Source: HRBIN12 sp035762085 (GTDB taxonomy: Bacteria; Actinomycetota; UBA4738; HRBIN12). Taken from it: a stretch of 64,000 nt of DNA. The notes beneath the pieces are model-generated. The model did not search any database. It worked only from the letters and a program-made list of their open reading frames with translations, and had not been told where the DNA came from. The stretch covers positions 1 to 64,000 of the forward strand of contig DASTPT010000033.1 of NCBI GenBank assembly GCA_035762085.1, given 5' to 3'. The translations under genes and the position numbers were made by a program. Positions 32,382 through 40,951 of this stretch are shown here, piece after piece; position 1 is the first letter of the stretch, and each line of letters starts with the position of its first letter.

Positions 32382-32979
32382 TCGCGATGCCCACCAGGAG
32401 CATCGCGCGTGCGGTCTTCGGGTCGGCCTCCCGGTTCACGAGCCACGCGATGAGCCCGCCCAGCCACCCCAGGAAGATCGGGAGCAGCCACCAGGCGCCG
32501 TTCACCGGCTTGCGGACCGGCACGCCGAGCGATGCCTGCTCCCCGCTCGGGACCTCGGGCACCGCCGCCCGGCCGGAGGTCATGCCGACCTCGGCGCGGT
32601 AGGGCTCCATGCTCGCGTACATCGACCACGCCTGACGCCAGCCGTCGTCGGTCCGCGGGAACCGGCGCACCGGCGCCCCTGGCTGCAGGCGGTCCCAGAT
32701 CCCGAAGAAGTCGATGCCGTACCCGAGGAGGTACCGCTGCCCCGAGTGGCTGTACTGCAGCGCCTCGTCCTCGGGGCGCATCGCGGCCGGCGCGGGCGTC
32801 TGCCAGGACGGCGCGGGGGCGGCCTCTGGCGCGGGCGGGGCCGGGACGGCGGCGGGTCTGGCAGGCGTTCCGGGCTGCGTCCCGTACGCCGGCGCCCCGC
32901 GCTCGAGCGCCGACCCACAGTACCGGCAGGCGGTCGCGTCGTCCGGGACCTGCTCCGCGCAGTAGGGGCACGTCTTCAT
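32323..32979 (-). CDS. Zinc-ribbon membrane protein, unknown function
   Basis: A 218-aa protein that opens with a zinc ribbon, CPYCAEQVPDDATACRYCG (C-x2-C-x11-C-x2-C, residues 4-22). A Pro/Ala-rich linker follows, then a globular middle (YSHSGQRYLLGYGIDFFGIWDR region). Two C-terminal helices (about 155-215) complete it. The middle matches a loosely conserved domain seen beside zinc ribbons in Actinobacteria, but I cannot name it. The N-terminus is likely cytosolic. A TACGAT box lies 9 nt before the ATG. Convergent overlap with the preceding membrane gene. Confidence 0.72.
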   Translation of the reverse strand: MKTCPYCAEQVPDDATACRYCGSALERGAPAYGTQPGTPARPAAVPAPPAPEAAPAPSWQTPAPAAMRPEDEALQYSHSGQRYLLGYGIDFFGIWDRLQPGAPVRRFPRTDDGWRQAWSMYASMEPYRAEVGMTSGRAAVPEVPSGEQASLGVPVRKPVNGAWWLLPIFLGWLGGLIAWLVNREADPKTARAMLLVGIAISLAVALLAGLLSTSVDLP

Positions 32980-32994
32980 GGCGTCGGCATCGTA
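32980..32994 (-). promoter_or_regulatory. -10 box of the zinc-ribbon gene
   Basis: TACGAT at 32994-32989 (minus), 9 nt before ATG 32979. Confidence 0.5.
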
Positions 32995-33018
32995 CCCGCG
33001 GACGATGGCGGGAAGCGA

Positions 33019-33046
33019 GGAACCCGGCCACGTGCGGCCGGGTTCC
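33019..33046 (-). terminator. Terminator hairpin after the 153-aa membrane protein gene
   Basis: GGAACCCGGCC-ACGTGC-GGCCGGGTTCC, a perfect 11-bp stem, 21 bp beyond the stop at 33067. It separates this gene from the downstream zinc-ribbon gene. Confidence 0.65.
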
Positions 33047-33066
33047 AGGGGGCGAGCGGGTGCGCC

Positions 33067-33528
33067 CTAGGCGAGCCCCTCGTTCGTGGGCGCGGCTGGC
33101 ATCGCCGCCGGCTCCTGGAGGCGCATCCAGGCACCGTACGCGACGCCGAGCGCGAGGATCAGCCCGATGAACGCGCCGAAGGCGGGCTCGTTGGTCACCG
33201 CGTAGATGAACTTGATGAGGACGAGCGCGGCGACCGCGAAGCCGAGATAGGCGCTGATCCTCGAGGCCGGCTGGCCGACGTTGACGTCCGTCCCGGCGAC
33301 CTGCAGCCCCTCCCAGACGATGAGCGCGATGAGCACCAGGCCGCCGAGGAGCCCGAAGAAGCCGCCGCTTCCTCCCCACATGTTCTCCGAGAGACAGAGG
33401 ACGTCGGCGACACACACCTCCTGCCATGCGAAGAAGGAGAAGATGAGCAGCAGGATCCCCGAGCCGAGCAGGACCTTGCTCCCCATCGACATCTTCGACA
33501 TGTCGAAACCGGAGCTGCTCTGCGCCAT
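33067..33528 (-). CDS. Four-helix membrane protein, unknown function
   Basis: A 153-aa protein with a hydrophilic N-terminus (MAQSSSGFDMSKMSMGSK) and four predicted helices. A short Cys-containing loop between helices 1 and 2 (EVCVADVLCLSENMWGG) could form a disulfide outside the cell. The C-terminal tail is Pro/Ala-rich. AAAGGAGA precedes the ATG. No family is recognised. It sits among other small membrane proteins with zinc-binding heads (zinc ribbon downstream, B-box upstream). Confidence 0.65.
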   Translation of the reverse strand: MAQSSSGFDMSKMSMGSKVLLGSGILLLIFSFFAWQEVCVADVLCLSENMWGGSGGFFGLLGGLVLIALIVWEGLQVAGTDVNVGQPASRISAYLGFAVAALVLIKFIYAVTNEPAFGAFIGLILALGVAYGAWMRLQEPAAMPAAPTNEGLA

Positions 33529-33598
33529 GAAGTCTCCTTTCGCGACGTCGCCAGGTTGCGACCCGCGTAATTAGATTGCCCGGCGGGGACCGAGTCAA

Positions 33599-34189
33599 CT
33601 ACGTGGGCACCGATGCCGCACGACGGGCGCGGATCTCGACCAGGGTGCTCGTGCAGGCGATCGCTCCGCCGGCGAAGGCCACCCACGGCCCGATCCACGT
33701 GCGCGCGAACGCCGGCGGATGCCACACGGAGAGCAGCGCGGCGACGCACGCGACGCCGGCGAGGACCGCGATCGCGGTGTCGAGGAAGGAGGGAGGCCGG
33801 AGCAGCGCTCGGCGCGCGCCCCACGCGAGGAGCGCGAGGACGACGGCGACGACCGTGAGCGTCGCCCATCGGATCGGCTCGCCCCACGCGCCGAACGCCC
33901 CCGATCCGACCCCGAACCGGCTCCACGGCAGCACCGTCCCGAGGAGCGCCAAAGCGAGACCGGCGCCGGCGATCAGCTGCAGGACCGTGACGGGCGGGCG
34001 GACGATCCTCGGCAGGTCCGAGCCGAAGGGCTCGGGGAGACACTCGGCGCCGAGGACCTCGCCCCGCACCGGCACGGCGCACGACAGGCAGAGGGGGCGC
34101 CCGCACCCCTCGCACCGAGCGACGGCGGACCGCGTGGGGTGCTGGTCGCAGCGCTCGAGGCTCCTGGTGCTCCGCTCCTCCACCGGCAC
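33599..34189 (-). CDS. B-box-type zinc-finger membrane protein
   Basis: A 196-aa protein. Near the N-terminus CDQHPTRSAVARCEGCG then PLCLSCAVPV gives C-x2-H-x8-C-x2-C-x4-C-x2-C, a B-box zinc-binding module as found in some bacterial membrane proteins. Four helices follow (about 65-180). The GTG start at 34189 is chosen because TACGCT stands 6 nt before it; the frame runs 38 codons further but those are antisense to the purN promoter. Function unknown. It is divergent from purN. Confidence 0.7.
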   Translation of the reverse strand: MPVEERSTRSLERCDQHPTRSAVARCEGCGRPLCLSCAVPVRGEVLGAECLPEPFGSDLPRIVRPPVTVLQLIAGAGLALALLGTVLPWSRFGVGSGAFGAWGEPIRWATLTVVAVVLALLAWGARRALLRPPSFLDTAIAVLAGVACVAALLSVWHPPAFARTWIGPWVAFAGGAIACTSTLVEIRARRAASVPT

Positions 34190-34201
34190 GGCGAAAGCGT
34201 A
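34190..34201 (-). promoter_or_regulatory. -10 box of the B-box gene, leaderless layout
   Basis: TACGCT at 34201-34196 (minus), 6 nt before GTG 34189. Confidence 0.55.
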
Positions 34202-34224
34202 GCGCCTGCGTTGGCCGGGACGTG

Positions 34225-34262
34225 TTCGACGGCGACGGTCGCCTGCGCTAGCGTGGACGGAC
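34225..34262 (+). promoter_or_regulatory. purNH promoter, leaderless layout
   Basis: TTCGAC (34225-34230), an 18-nt spacer and TAGCGT (34249-34254), then 8 nt to GTG 34263. One of few sites here with a recognisable -35. Confidence 0.55.
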
Positions 34263-34877
34263 GTGAACGCCCGCCTCGCGGTGCTCGCCTCCGGGACCGG
34301 CACGAACCTCCAGGCCCTGATGGACGACCCCGCCGTCGGCCCGCACGTGGCGCTCGTTGTCTCGGACCGTGCCCAGGCGATGGCGCTGCGGCGCGCGCGG
34401 GACCGCCAGATCGCGACCGCGGTCTGCCGTCCGGCGGATCATCCCGACCGGGCGGCCCACGACCGCGCGCTCCGTGACCTCCTGATGGCCGAGGGCATCG
34501 ACTGCGTCGCGCTCGCCGGCTACATGCGGATCGTGGGGCCCGAGCTCATCGCGGCGTTCCCCGAACGGATCGTGAACCTGCATCCTGCGCTCCTGCCGGC
34601 CTTCCCCGGGATGCGCTCGGTGGCAGACGCCCTCGAGTGGGGCGTGAAGGTCACCGGGGTCACCGTGCACCTGGTGGACGAGGAGGTCGATCACGGACCG
34701 ATCGTGGCGCAGGAGCCCGTCCCGGTCCTGCCCGGCGACGACCTCGACTCGCTGCTCGCCCGCGTGCACGAGACCGAACACGAGATCTTCCCCAAGGCGG
34801 TCCGCGCCCTCGTCGAGGGGCGGCTGAAGGTCGAGGGTCGTGTGGTGCACGTCCTCGAGGAGGAGGGTGAGGGATGA
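34263..34877 (+). CDS. purN: Phosphoribosylglycinamide formyltransferase (GART)
   Basis: A 204-aa enzyme transferring formyl from 10-formyl-THF to GAR in purine synthesis. LASGTGTNLQAL binds the phosphate of GAR. LAGYMRIVGPEL, the catalytic Asn-His of VNLHPALLPAFPG, and HLVDEEVDHGPIV (with the catalytic Asp) are in order. Its stop overlaps the purH start (ATGA). The formyl donor would come from FolD, encoded just beyond purH, so the four genes purN-purH-folD-metF form a one-carbon block. Confidence 0.96.
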   Translation: MNARLAVLASGTGTNLQALMDDPAVGPHVALVVSDRAQAMALRRARDRQIATAVCRPADHPDRAAHDRALRDLLMAEGIDCVALAGYMRIVGPELIAAFPERIVNLHPALLPAFPGMRSVADALEWGVKVTGVTVHLVDEEVDHGPIVAQEPVPVLPGDDLDSLLARVHETEHEIFPKAVRALVEGRLKVEGRVVHVLEEEGEG

Positions 34878-36412
34878 GCGACGTCCGTCCTGTCCGCAGG
34901 GCGCTGCTTGCCGTCTACGACAAGTCCGGGGTCGTCGAGCTCGCGCGCGCGCTCGTCGAACAGGGGGTGGCGCTCGTCTCCTCGGGCGGGACGGCGCAGA
35001 CGCTCCGCGACGCCGGCATCCCGGTCACCCCGGTCGAGGAGGTCACCGGCTCGCCCGAGATGCTCGACGGGCGGGTCAAGACGCTCCACCCGAGGATCCA
35101 CGCAGGGATCCTCGCCGATCGCCGCAAGCCCGACCACGAGGCCCAGCTCGCCGAGCACGGGATCGAGCCGTTCGATCTGGTCGTCGTGAACCTCTACCCG
35201 TTCCGCGAGACCGTCGCGAGCGGCGCCGGCCCCGAGGACGTCATCGAGAAGATCGACATCGGTGGCCCGACGATGGTGCGGGCCGCGGCGAAGAACTTCG
35301 AGTCGGTCGGCATCGTCGTGAGCCCGGCCCGGTACGGGGACGTGCTGGAGGAGATCCGACGCCAGGGCGGCCTGACCCGGGAGCTGCGACGGACGCTCGC
35401 GGCCGAGGCCTTCGCGCACACCGCGGGCTACGACGCCGCCGTGGCGGGCTGGTTCGCCGCCGAGCCCCAGACGCTCCCGGGCTTCGTCGGCACGGCGTTC
35501 GAGAAGCTCGAGGATCTGCGCTACGGCGAGAACCCGCACCAGCGCGGCGCGCTGTACGCGGAGGCCGCCGGGCCCGGCCCGCTCGGCGGCGCGCAGGTGC
35601 TGATCGCCGGCAAGGAGATGTCGTTCAACAACTGGCTGGACCTCGATGCGGCGTACGCGCTCGCCGCGGGGTTCGAGGAGCCCGCCGCGGTCATCGTGAA
35701 GCACAACAACCCGTGCGGGGCGGCGGTCGGCGGCTCGCTGGCCGACGCCTACGGGCGCGCGTTCGAGTCCGACACGGTCTCGGCGTTCGGCGGGATCGTT
35801 GCCTTCAACCGCGAGGCCGGGGAGGACGCCGCGCGCGCGATGGCCGACGTCTTCACCGAGGTCGTCGTGGCGCCCGCGTTCACCGAGGGCGCGCTCACGG
35901 CGTTCGGCGCGCGGAAGTCGCTGCGCGTCGTCCGGGCGCCGCTGCCGGCCGCCGGAGGGCTCGACGTGCGGCTCCTGCCGGGCGGGGCGCTCGTGCAGGA
36001 CCGCGACGTCGTCGCCGAGCGGCGCGAGGACATGGAGGTCGTCTCGGACCGCGAGCCCACCGAGGACGAGTGGCGGGACCTCCTGTTCGCGTGGACGGTC
36101 GCCATGCGGGTCAAGTCGAACGCGATCGTGTTCGCTCGGGAACGGGCGACCGTCGGCGTCGGCGCCGGGCAGATGTCGCGGGTGGACTCGTCGTTCCTGG
36201 CCGTCCGCAAGGCCGGCGATCGTGCGAAGGGCGCCGTGATGGCGAGCGACGCGTTCTTCCCGTTCCCCGACGCGGTCGAGGTCGCGGCCGAGGCCGGCGT
36301 CACGGCCGTCATCCACCCCGGCGGCTCGATCCGCGACGACGACGTCCTGTCGGTCGCGCAGTCGCGCGGGATGGCCGTGGTGGTGACCGGCCGGCGGCAC
36401 TTCCGACACTGA
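34874..36412 (+). CDS. purH: Bifunctional AICAR transformylase/IMP cyclohydrolase
   Basis: A 512-aa enzyme for the last two steps to IMP. The N-terminal IMP cyclohydrolase (MGS-like) domain shows ALLAVYDKSGVVELA and GGTAQTLRDAG, with VKTLHPRIHAGIL. The C-terminal transformylase has LRYGENPHQRGALY, KHNNPCGAAVGG and FPDAVEVAAEAGVTAVIHPGGS (conserved KHNNPCG Lys-His). The ATG at 34874 overlaps purN. Confidence 0.97.
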   Translation: MSDVRPVRRALLAVYDKSGVVELARALVEQGVALVSSGGTAQTLRDAGIPVTPVEEVTGSPEMLDGRVKTLHPRIHAGILADRRKPDHEAQLAEHGIEPFDLVVVNLYPFRETVASGAGPEDVIEKIDIGGPTMVRAAAKNFESVGIVVSPARYGDVLEEIRRQGGLTRELRRTLAAEAFAHTAGYDAAVAGWFAAEPQTLPGFVGTAFEKLEDLRYGENPHQRGALYAEAAGPGPLGGAQVLIAGKEMSFNNWLDLDAAYALAAGFEEPAAVIVKHNNPCGAAVGGSLADAYGRAFESDTVSAFGGIVAFNREAGEDAARAMADVFTEVVVAPAFTEGALTAFGARKSLRVVRAPLPAAGGLDVRLLPGGALVQDRDVVAERREDMEVVSDREPTEDEWRDLLFAWTVAMRVKSNAIVFARERATVGVGAGQMSRVDSSFLAVRKAGDRAKGAVMASDAFFPFPDAVEVAAEAGVTAVIHPGGSIRDDDVLSVAQSRGMAVVVTGRRHFRH

Positions 36413-36445
36413 CCTGCGGTCGACCTCGCCTTCCGGCACGGGGGA

Positions 36446-36458
36446 TAGGATTCCTCCC
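36446..36458 (+). promoter_or_regulatory. -10 box of folD, leaderless layout
   Basis: TAGGAT at 36446-36451, 7 nt before ATG 36459. Confidence 0.6.
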
Positions 36459-37328
36459 ATGACGGCGAGGATCATCGACGGAAAGGCGATCGCCGCGCAG
36501 GTCCGCGCCGAGGTCGCCGTGCGCGCGAAGGGGCTCAGCGAGCGGGGCGCGCAGCCGGGGCTCGCCGCGATCCTCGTCGGCGACCACGCGGCGTCCGCGA
36601 TCTACGTCGGGATGAAGCAGAAGGCGTGCGCGGAGGCCGGCATCCTGTCCGAGCGGGTCGACCTGCCGGGCGACGTCCCCGAGGCCGAGGTCCTGGCCGA
36701 GATCGACCGTCTGAACAAGGATCCGCGGATCAGCGGGATCATCGTGCAGCTCCCGGTGCCGGACCACGTGTCCGAGTTCGCCGTGCAGCAGGCCATCGAC
36801 CCGGCGAAGGACGTCGACGGGCTGAACCCCACGAACGTCGGGTTCATGTCGCGTGGACACCCCGTGTTCCTGCCGGCCACGCCGTTCGGGATCGTCGAGC
36901 TCCTCGTGCGTTCGGAGGTCCCGATCGAGGGCGCGGACGTGTGCGTGGTCGGCCGCGGGGACCTGGTGGGGATGCCGCTCGCGATCATGCTCGCGCAGCG
37001 CCACGAGCGCGCGAACGCGACGGTGACGATCTGCCACACGCGGACCCGAGACATCGCCGAGCACACCTCGCGCGCCGACATCGTCATCGCCGCGGCCGGC
37101 AAGGCCGAGATGGTCACGGCGGACATGGTGAAGCCCGGCGCGACCGTGATCGACGTCGGAACGAACCGGGCGCCGGGCGGCGGCCTGGTCGGCGACGTGC
37201 ATTTCGAGGGCGTGAAGGAGATCGCGGGCGCGATCACGCCGGTCCCCGGCGGGGTCGGCCCCATGACCGTCGCGATGTTGCTCGTCAACACGGTGACCGC
37301 CGCGGAGCGGCAGGCCGCCGAGCGGTGA
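36459..37328 (+). CDS. folD: Methylenetetrahydrofolate dehydrogenase/methenyl-THF cyclohydrolase
   Basis: A 289-aa bifunctional enzyme linking 5,10-methylene-THF to 10-formyl-THF. AAIYVGMKQKACAEAGI holds the catalytic Lys of the YxxxK motif. GIIVQLPVPDH, PAKDVDGLNP and GRGDLVGMPLAIML (the NADP site; SxIVG is RGDLVG here) are typical. VTGGVGPMT appears as VPGGVGPMT near the C-terminus. The short leaderless start is supported by the TAGGAT box. Overlaps metF by GTGA. Confidence 0.96.
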   Translation: MTARIIDGKAIAAQVRAEVAVRAKGLSERGAQPGLAAILVGDHAASAIYVGMKQKACAEAGILSERVDLPGDVPEAEVLAEIDRLNKDPRISGIIVQLPVPDHVSEFAVQQAIDPAKDVDGLNPTNVGFMSRGHPVFLPATPFGIVELLVRSEVPIEGADVCVVGRGDLVGMPLAIMLAQRHERANATVTICHTRTRDIAEHTSRADIVIAAAGKAEMVTADMVKPGATVIDVGTNRAPGGGLVGDVHFEGVKEIAGAITPVPGGVGPMTVAMLLVNTVTAAERQAAER

Positions 37329-38248
37329 CGCCCCACAGCCGGCTGGAGCGGCTGGTCCGCTCCGGGACCTTCTGCGTGACCGCCGAGGTCGTCCCGCCGC
37401 GGTCGGCGAACGGCGACGTGGTCCGGGCGCAGGCTCGCGAGCTGGTCGGGTACGCGGACGCCGTGAACGTGACGGACAACCCCCGAGCGGCCGCGCACAT
37501 GTCGCCGGTCGCGGGGGCCGCGATCGTGGCGGCGGCGGGTCTCGAGCCGACGATCCAGATCACGTGCCGGGACCGGAACCGCCTGGGACTCACCGCGGAC
37601 CTGCTCGGCGGGTGGGCGCTCGGGGCCCGGAACCTGTTCTGCCTGACCGGGGACCCGGTCGGGGTGGGCGACCAGCCCGACGCGGCGACCGTGAACGACC
37701 TCACGGTCGAGGAGCTGGTGCGTCTGGCGGCAAACCTGCGAGACGAGGGCCGCCTGCCGTCGGGGACCGAGGTCGCCGACCCGCCGCGCTACTTCATCGG
37801 CGTAGCCGACGTGCCGCTCGCAACCTCGTACGACCCCGCGCGCCTGGAGGTCAAGCTCGACGCGGGGGCGACGTTCGTGATGACCCAGATCGTCTACGAC
37901 GTGGAGGCGCTCGCGGCGTGGGTCCAGATCGCGCGGTCCCGTGGGACCGTCGAGCGAGCGTCGCTGATCGCCGGCGTCGCACCGCTGTCGAGCGCGAAGC
38001 AGGCGAGGTTCCTGAACGAGAAGGTCCCGGGCGTCGCGGTGCCCGCCGACCTGATCGCCGCCCTCGAGGACGCCGGGCCAGACGCCGCCGCCGTCGGCAT
38101 CGCCCAGTGCGTCGAGGTCGTCGAGCGCCTGCGCTCGCTCGAGGGGATCGCCGGCGTGCACGTGATGGGCATGGGCCACGAGGAGGGCGTCCGCGCGGTC
38201 GTCGAGGGCGCGGACCTGCTCCCACGGCCGGCCACCGTGCCCGTCTAG
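37325..38248 (+). CDS. metF: Methylenetetrahydrofolate reductase family protein
   Basis: A 307-aa FAD-dependent TIM barrel that reduces 5,10-methylene-THF to 5-methyl-THF. The N-terminal TAEVVPPRSAN contains the catalytic Glu. DAVNVTDNPRA, QITCRDRNRLGL and FCLTGDPVGVGDQP are typical of the actinobacterial or archaeal-like MetF branch. FVMTQIVYDVE lies in the second half. The GTG start overlaps folD. The TAG stop at 38246 also forms the first three bases of a TAGACT box for the next gene. Confidence 0.92.
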   Translation: MTPHSRLERLVRSGTFCVTAEVVPPRSANGDVVRAQARELVGYADAVNVTDNPRAAAHMSPVAGAAIVAAAGLEPTIQITCRDRNRLGLTADLLGGWALGARNLFCLTGDPVGVGDQPDAATVNDLTVEELVRLAANLRDEGRLPSGTEVADPPRYFIGVADVPLATSYDPARLEVKLDAGATFVMTQIVYDVEALAAWVQIARSRGTVERASLIAGVAPLSSAKQARFLNEKVPGVAVPADLIAALEDAGPDAAAVGIAQCVEVVERLRSLEGIAGVHVMGMGHEEGVRAVVEGADLLPRPATVPV

Positions 38249-38251
38249 ACT
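38246..38251 (+). promoter_or_regulatory. -10 box of the DUF4234 gene overlapping the metF stop codon
   Basis: TAGACT; its TAG is the metF stop. A 31-nt leader with AGGAGGAGA follows to ATG 38283, so this transcript is not leaderless. Confidence 0.4.
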
Positions 38252-38282
38252 GCCGTCAGCCCATCGTCAGGAGGAGAGAACG

Positions 38283-38738
38283 ATGGCCGAGACCGTCACG
38301 ATCGAGGGCCGCCCGTACCTGAAGCGCAACCCGCTCGGCGTGCTGGGGCTGAGCTTCATCACGATCGGCATCTACTTCCTGTACTGGTACTACAGGATCA
38401 ACGACGAGATCCGGATGGTCGAGCACGACGACACGATCGACCCGACCCGGTCACTCATGGCGATGCTGTTCGGATGGCTGATCATCGTGCCGCCGTTCAT
38501 CGCGATGTGGAACACCGCGAACCACGTGCGGCAGATGGAGGAACGGCTGGGTATCCGGCAGGTCCTGGAACCGGCCATCACCATCGTCGTCATGTTCATC
38601 TTCGCGTTCGTGAACGGGACCTACATCCAGGAACACCTGAACCGGTCCTGGGACGTGGCGTCCTCGGGTGGCCGGCCGGCGATGACCCCGCCGCCGCCCC
38701 CGATCCCCCCCGCGCCTCCCACGCCTCCCACGCCTTGA
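38283..38738 (+). CDS. DUF4234 domain membrane protein
   Basis: A 151-aa protein. After a short N-terminal stretch, KRNPLGVLGLSFITIGIYFLYWYYRINDE is the DUF4234 signature (helix plus YWYYRINDE, quoted in part). Three or four helices follow. The C-terminal tail is a run of Pro (TPPPPPIPPAPPTPPTP). AGGAGGAGA gives a strong ribosome site. The family is widespread in Actinobacteria and has no known role. It ends 1 bp from the convergent citrate synthase stop. Confidence 0.85.
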   Translation: MAETVTIEGRPYLKRNPLGVLGLSFITIGIYFLYWYYRINDEIRMVEHDDTIDPTRSLMAMLFGWLIIVPPFIAMWNTANHVRQMEERLGIRQVLEPAITIVVMFIFAFVNGTYIQEHLNRSWDVASSGGRPAMTPPPPPIPPAPPTPPTP

Positions 38739-38739
38739 G

Positions 38740-39858
38740 CTAGGAACGCTCGTCGATCGGCGCCCAGCGCTGGTGCCGGGGGCCGACGTACTCGGAGTCC
38801 GGCCGGATCACGCGGTTGTCCTCGTACTGCTCGCGGACGTGAGCCGTCCAGCCGGTCATCCGGGCGATCGCGAAGATCGGCGTCATGAGATCGGTCGGGA
38901 TGCCGAGCGTGTGGTACACGCTGGCGGCGTAGAAGTCGACGTTTGGGTGGAGCCCCTTCTGCTCGGCCACCGTGCGCTCGATCTCGTCCGAGATCAGGAA
39001 CCACCGCAGGTCGCCGTGCCGCTCACCGACCTCGCGGGACAGGCGTTTCAGCACGGCCGCGCGAGGGTCCATCGTCTTGTAGACGGCGTGGCCGAACCCC
39101 ATGATCTTCTGCTTGCGCGCCAGGCGGTCGGCGACGTAGGCCTCGGCGCGCTGGGGGGTGCCCACCTCCTCGAGCATCTTCATGGCCTCCTCGTTCGCGC
39201 CGCCGTGCAGCGGTCCCTTCAGGCAGGCGATCGCGCCGGTGATCGCCGAGAACATGTCGGCGAGCGTGGAGGCGATGATCCGTGCGGTGAACGTGGAGGC
39301 GTTCATCGTGTGGTCGGCATAGAGCGTGAACGTCGTGTCGAGCACGTCGGCGTCCTCCTGCGACGGCTCCTCGCCGAGGAGCATCGTGAGGAAGTTGGCG
39401 GCGTGCGGCAGCTTCGGGTTCGGGGGCACGACCTCCAGACCGGTACGCATCCGGTGGTACATCGCGAGCAGCGTGGGCGTCTTCGAGATCAGCCGGAGGG
39501 CCTTGCGCTCGTTCGCCTCGGCCGAGTTGTCCCAGCCGTCAGGGTCGTAGGCCGAGGCGGCCGACACGCTGGTCCGGAGCATGGACATCGGCGAGGTCTG
39601 CTGCGCGAGGGTCGGCATCAGGTTCCGGAGGAACCGGGAGACCTCGCGCTCCTCGACCATGAAGTCCGTGAGCTCGTCGAGCTCGGCGCGGTTCGGCAGG
39701 TGGAGGTGGTGCAGGAGGTAGACGGTCTCCTCGAACGTGGCGTTGCGCGCCAGGTCCTCGATCTCGTAGCCCACGTACCACAGACGCCCGCGGGAGCCAT
39801 CGATGTCCGAGATGCTCGTCGCCGCCGCGACGACCTCGCGCAGTCCCTTCTCCGTCAC
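38740..39858 (-). CDS. gltA: Citrate synthase/2-methylcitrate synthase
   Basis: A 372-aa short-form (type I, dimeric) citrate synthase condensing acetyl-CoA and oxaloacetate. GPLHGGANEEAMKML holds the first catalytic His, MGFGHAVYKTMDPRA the second, and NVDFYAASVYHTLGIP the Asp region. In Actinobacteria such proteins can also act as methylcitrate synthase, which would fit the propionate-handling genes nearby, so the substrate is not certain. GTG 39858 (VTEKGLREVV) is chosen: the frame extends upstream, but a TAGGCT box at 39916-39911 would start the mRNA inside that extension. Confidence 0.92.
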   Translation of the reverse strand: MTEKGLREVVAAATSISDIDGSRGRLWYVGYEIEDLARNATFEETVYLLHHLHLPNRAELDELTDFMVEEREVSRFLRNLMPTLAQQTSPMSMLRTSVSAASAYDPDGWDNSAEANERKALRLISKTPTLLAMYHRMRTGLEVVPPNPKLPHAANFLTMLLGEEPSQEDADVLDTTFTLYADHTMNASTFTARIIASTLADMFSAITGAIACLKGPLHGGANEEAMKMLEEVGTPQRAEAYVADRLARKQKIMGFGHAVYKTMDPRAAVLKRLSREVGERHGDLRWFLISDEIERTVAEQKGLHPNVDFYAASVYHTLGIPTDLMTPIFAIARMTGWTAHVREQYEDNRVIRPDSEYVGPRHQRWAPIDERS

Positions 39859-39986
39859 GCCATCACCCGCTCCATCGCTCGACCGTCCCCTGGCCGGGGT
39901 GAACCCGATGAGCCTACCGCGGACGGCCGTCATGGTCGGAAGGTCGCCACGGCTCCCGGCCCGGTCTCCCGGCACGGTCGAGCGAC

Positions 39987-40011
39987 TAGGATGCGGGGGT
40001 TCGACGACCCC
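39987..40011 (+). promoter_or_regulatory. mdh: mdh promoter and leader hairpin
   Basis: TAGGAT (39987-39992), then a small stem GGGGT-TCGACG-ACCCC (39996-40011) and AAGGAG 8 nt before ATG 40026. The stem lies at the expected 5' end of the mRNA. Confidence 0.5.
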
Positions 40012-40025
40012 AAGGAGCCTTCGAC

Positions 40026-40949
40026 ATGCGCATCACGATCATCGGGAGCGGGTTCGTGGGCCAGACCGCGGCCATGCGGCTGGTGGAGCGCGGCCTCGGC
40101 GAGATCGTCCTGATCGACATCGTCGAGGGGCTGCCGCAGGGCCTCGCGCTCGACATGAAGGAGTCGAGTCCGGTCGTTGGGTTCGAGCCCGCCGTGGTCG
40201 GCACGAACGACTACGCGGACACCGCGGGCTCCGACGTGGTGGTGATCACCGCCGGGTTCCCTCGCCAACCGGGGATGAGCCGGATGGACCTGCTCGGCAA
40301 GAACGCCGGCATCGTGCGCAGCGTCGTCCAGCAGGTGGCGCCCGGCTCGCCCGACGCGATCGTCATCGTGGTCACGAACCCCCTCGACGAGATGACCTAC
40401 CTGGCCGCCGAGGTCTCGGGGTTCCCCAAGGAGCGCGTGATGGGGATGGCAGGAGTGCTGGACTCGGCGCGGCTCCGCTACTTCATCGCCGAGGAGCTGG
40501 GCGTCTCGCCGCTCGACGTCGAGGCGATGACGCTGGGCTCGCACGGCGAGGCGATGGTCCCGCTGCCGCGACAGGCCAGCGTCGGGGGCAAGCCGCTCAC
40601 CGAGCTCGTGGACGACGCCACGCTCGAGCGCCTGTACTCGCGCACGCGGGACGCCGGCGCCGAGATCGTCGCGCTGCTGAAGAAGGGGAGCGCGTACTAC
40701 GCGCCCTCGGCCTCGGTCGCGAAGATGGTGGAGGCGATCGCCGCGGGCTCGGACGAGGTTCTCCCCGTGTGCGCGTGGACGACCGGCCAGTACGGGATCG
40801 ACGGCGTCTACGTCGGGGTCCCGGCCCGCCTGTCGCGCCGCGGCGTGGAGGAGATCGTCGAGCTCGACCTGAACGACGACGAGATCGGAGCGCTCCGGGC
40901 AGCGGCCGAGGGCATCCGGGCCAAATGCCTGGACCTGTCCCAGGTGTGA
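40026..40949 (+). CDS. mdh: Malate dehydrogenase (LDH-like type)
   Basis: A 307-aa NAD-dependent enzyme. ITIIGSGFVGQTAA is the NAD fold. ITAGFPRQPGMSRMDLL holds the substrate Arg residues (the active-site loop Arg, typical of MDH). VTNPLDEMTYLA and LGSHGEAMVPLPR (catalytic His) follow. It oxidises malate in the TCA cycle; the neighbouring fumarase makes its substrate and citrate synthase uses its product. It is convergent, with a 2-bp gap, with the membrane gene downstream. Confidence 0.96.
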   Translation: MRITIIGSGFVGQTAAMRLVERGLGEIVLIDIVEGLPQGLALDMKESSPVVGFEPAVVGTNDYADTAGSDVVVITAGFPRQPGMSRMDLLGKNAGIVRSVVQQVAPGSPDAIVIVVTNPLDEMTYLAAEVSGFPKERVMGMAGVLDSARLRYFIAEELGVSPLDVEAMTLGSHGEAMVPLPRQASVGGKPLTELVDDATLERLYSRTRDAGAEIVALLKKGSAYYAPSASVAKMVEAIAAGSDEVLPVCAWTTGQYGIDGVYVGVPARLSRRGVEEIVELDLNDDEIGALRAAAEGIRAKCLDLSQV

Positions 40950-40951
40950 GC

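Noticed and set aside
39995..40011. T-arm-like sequence (GGGGGTTCGACGACCCC) before mdh
   Set aside because: No acceptor, D- or anticodon-arm nearby; it is the mdh leader hairpin, not a tRNA.
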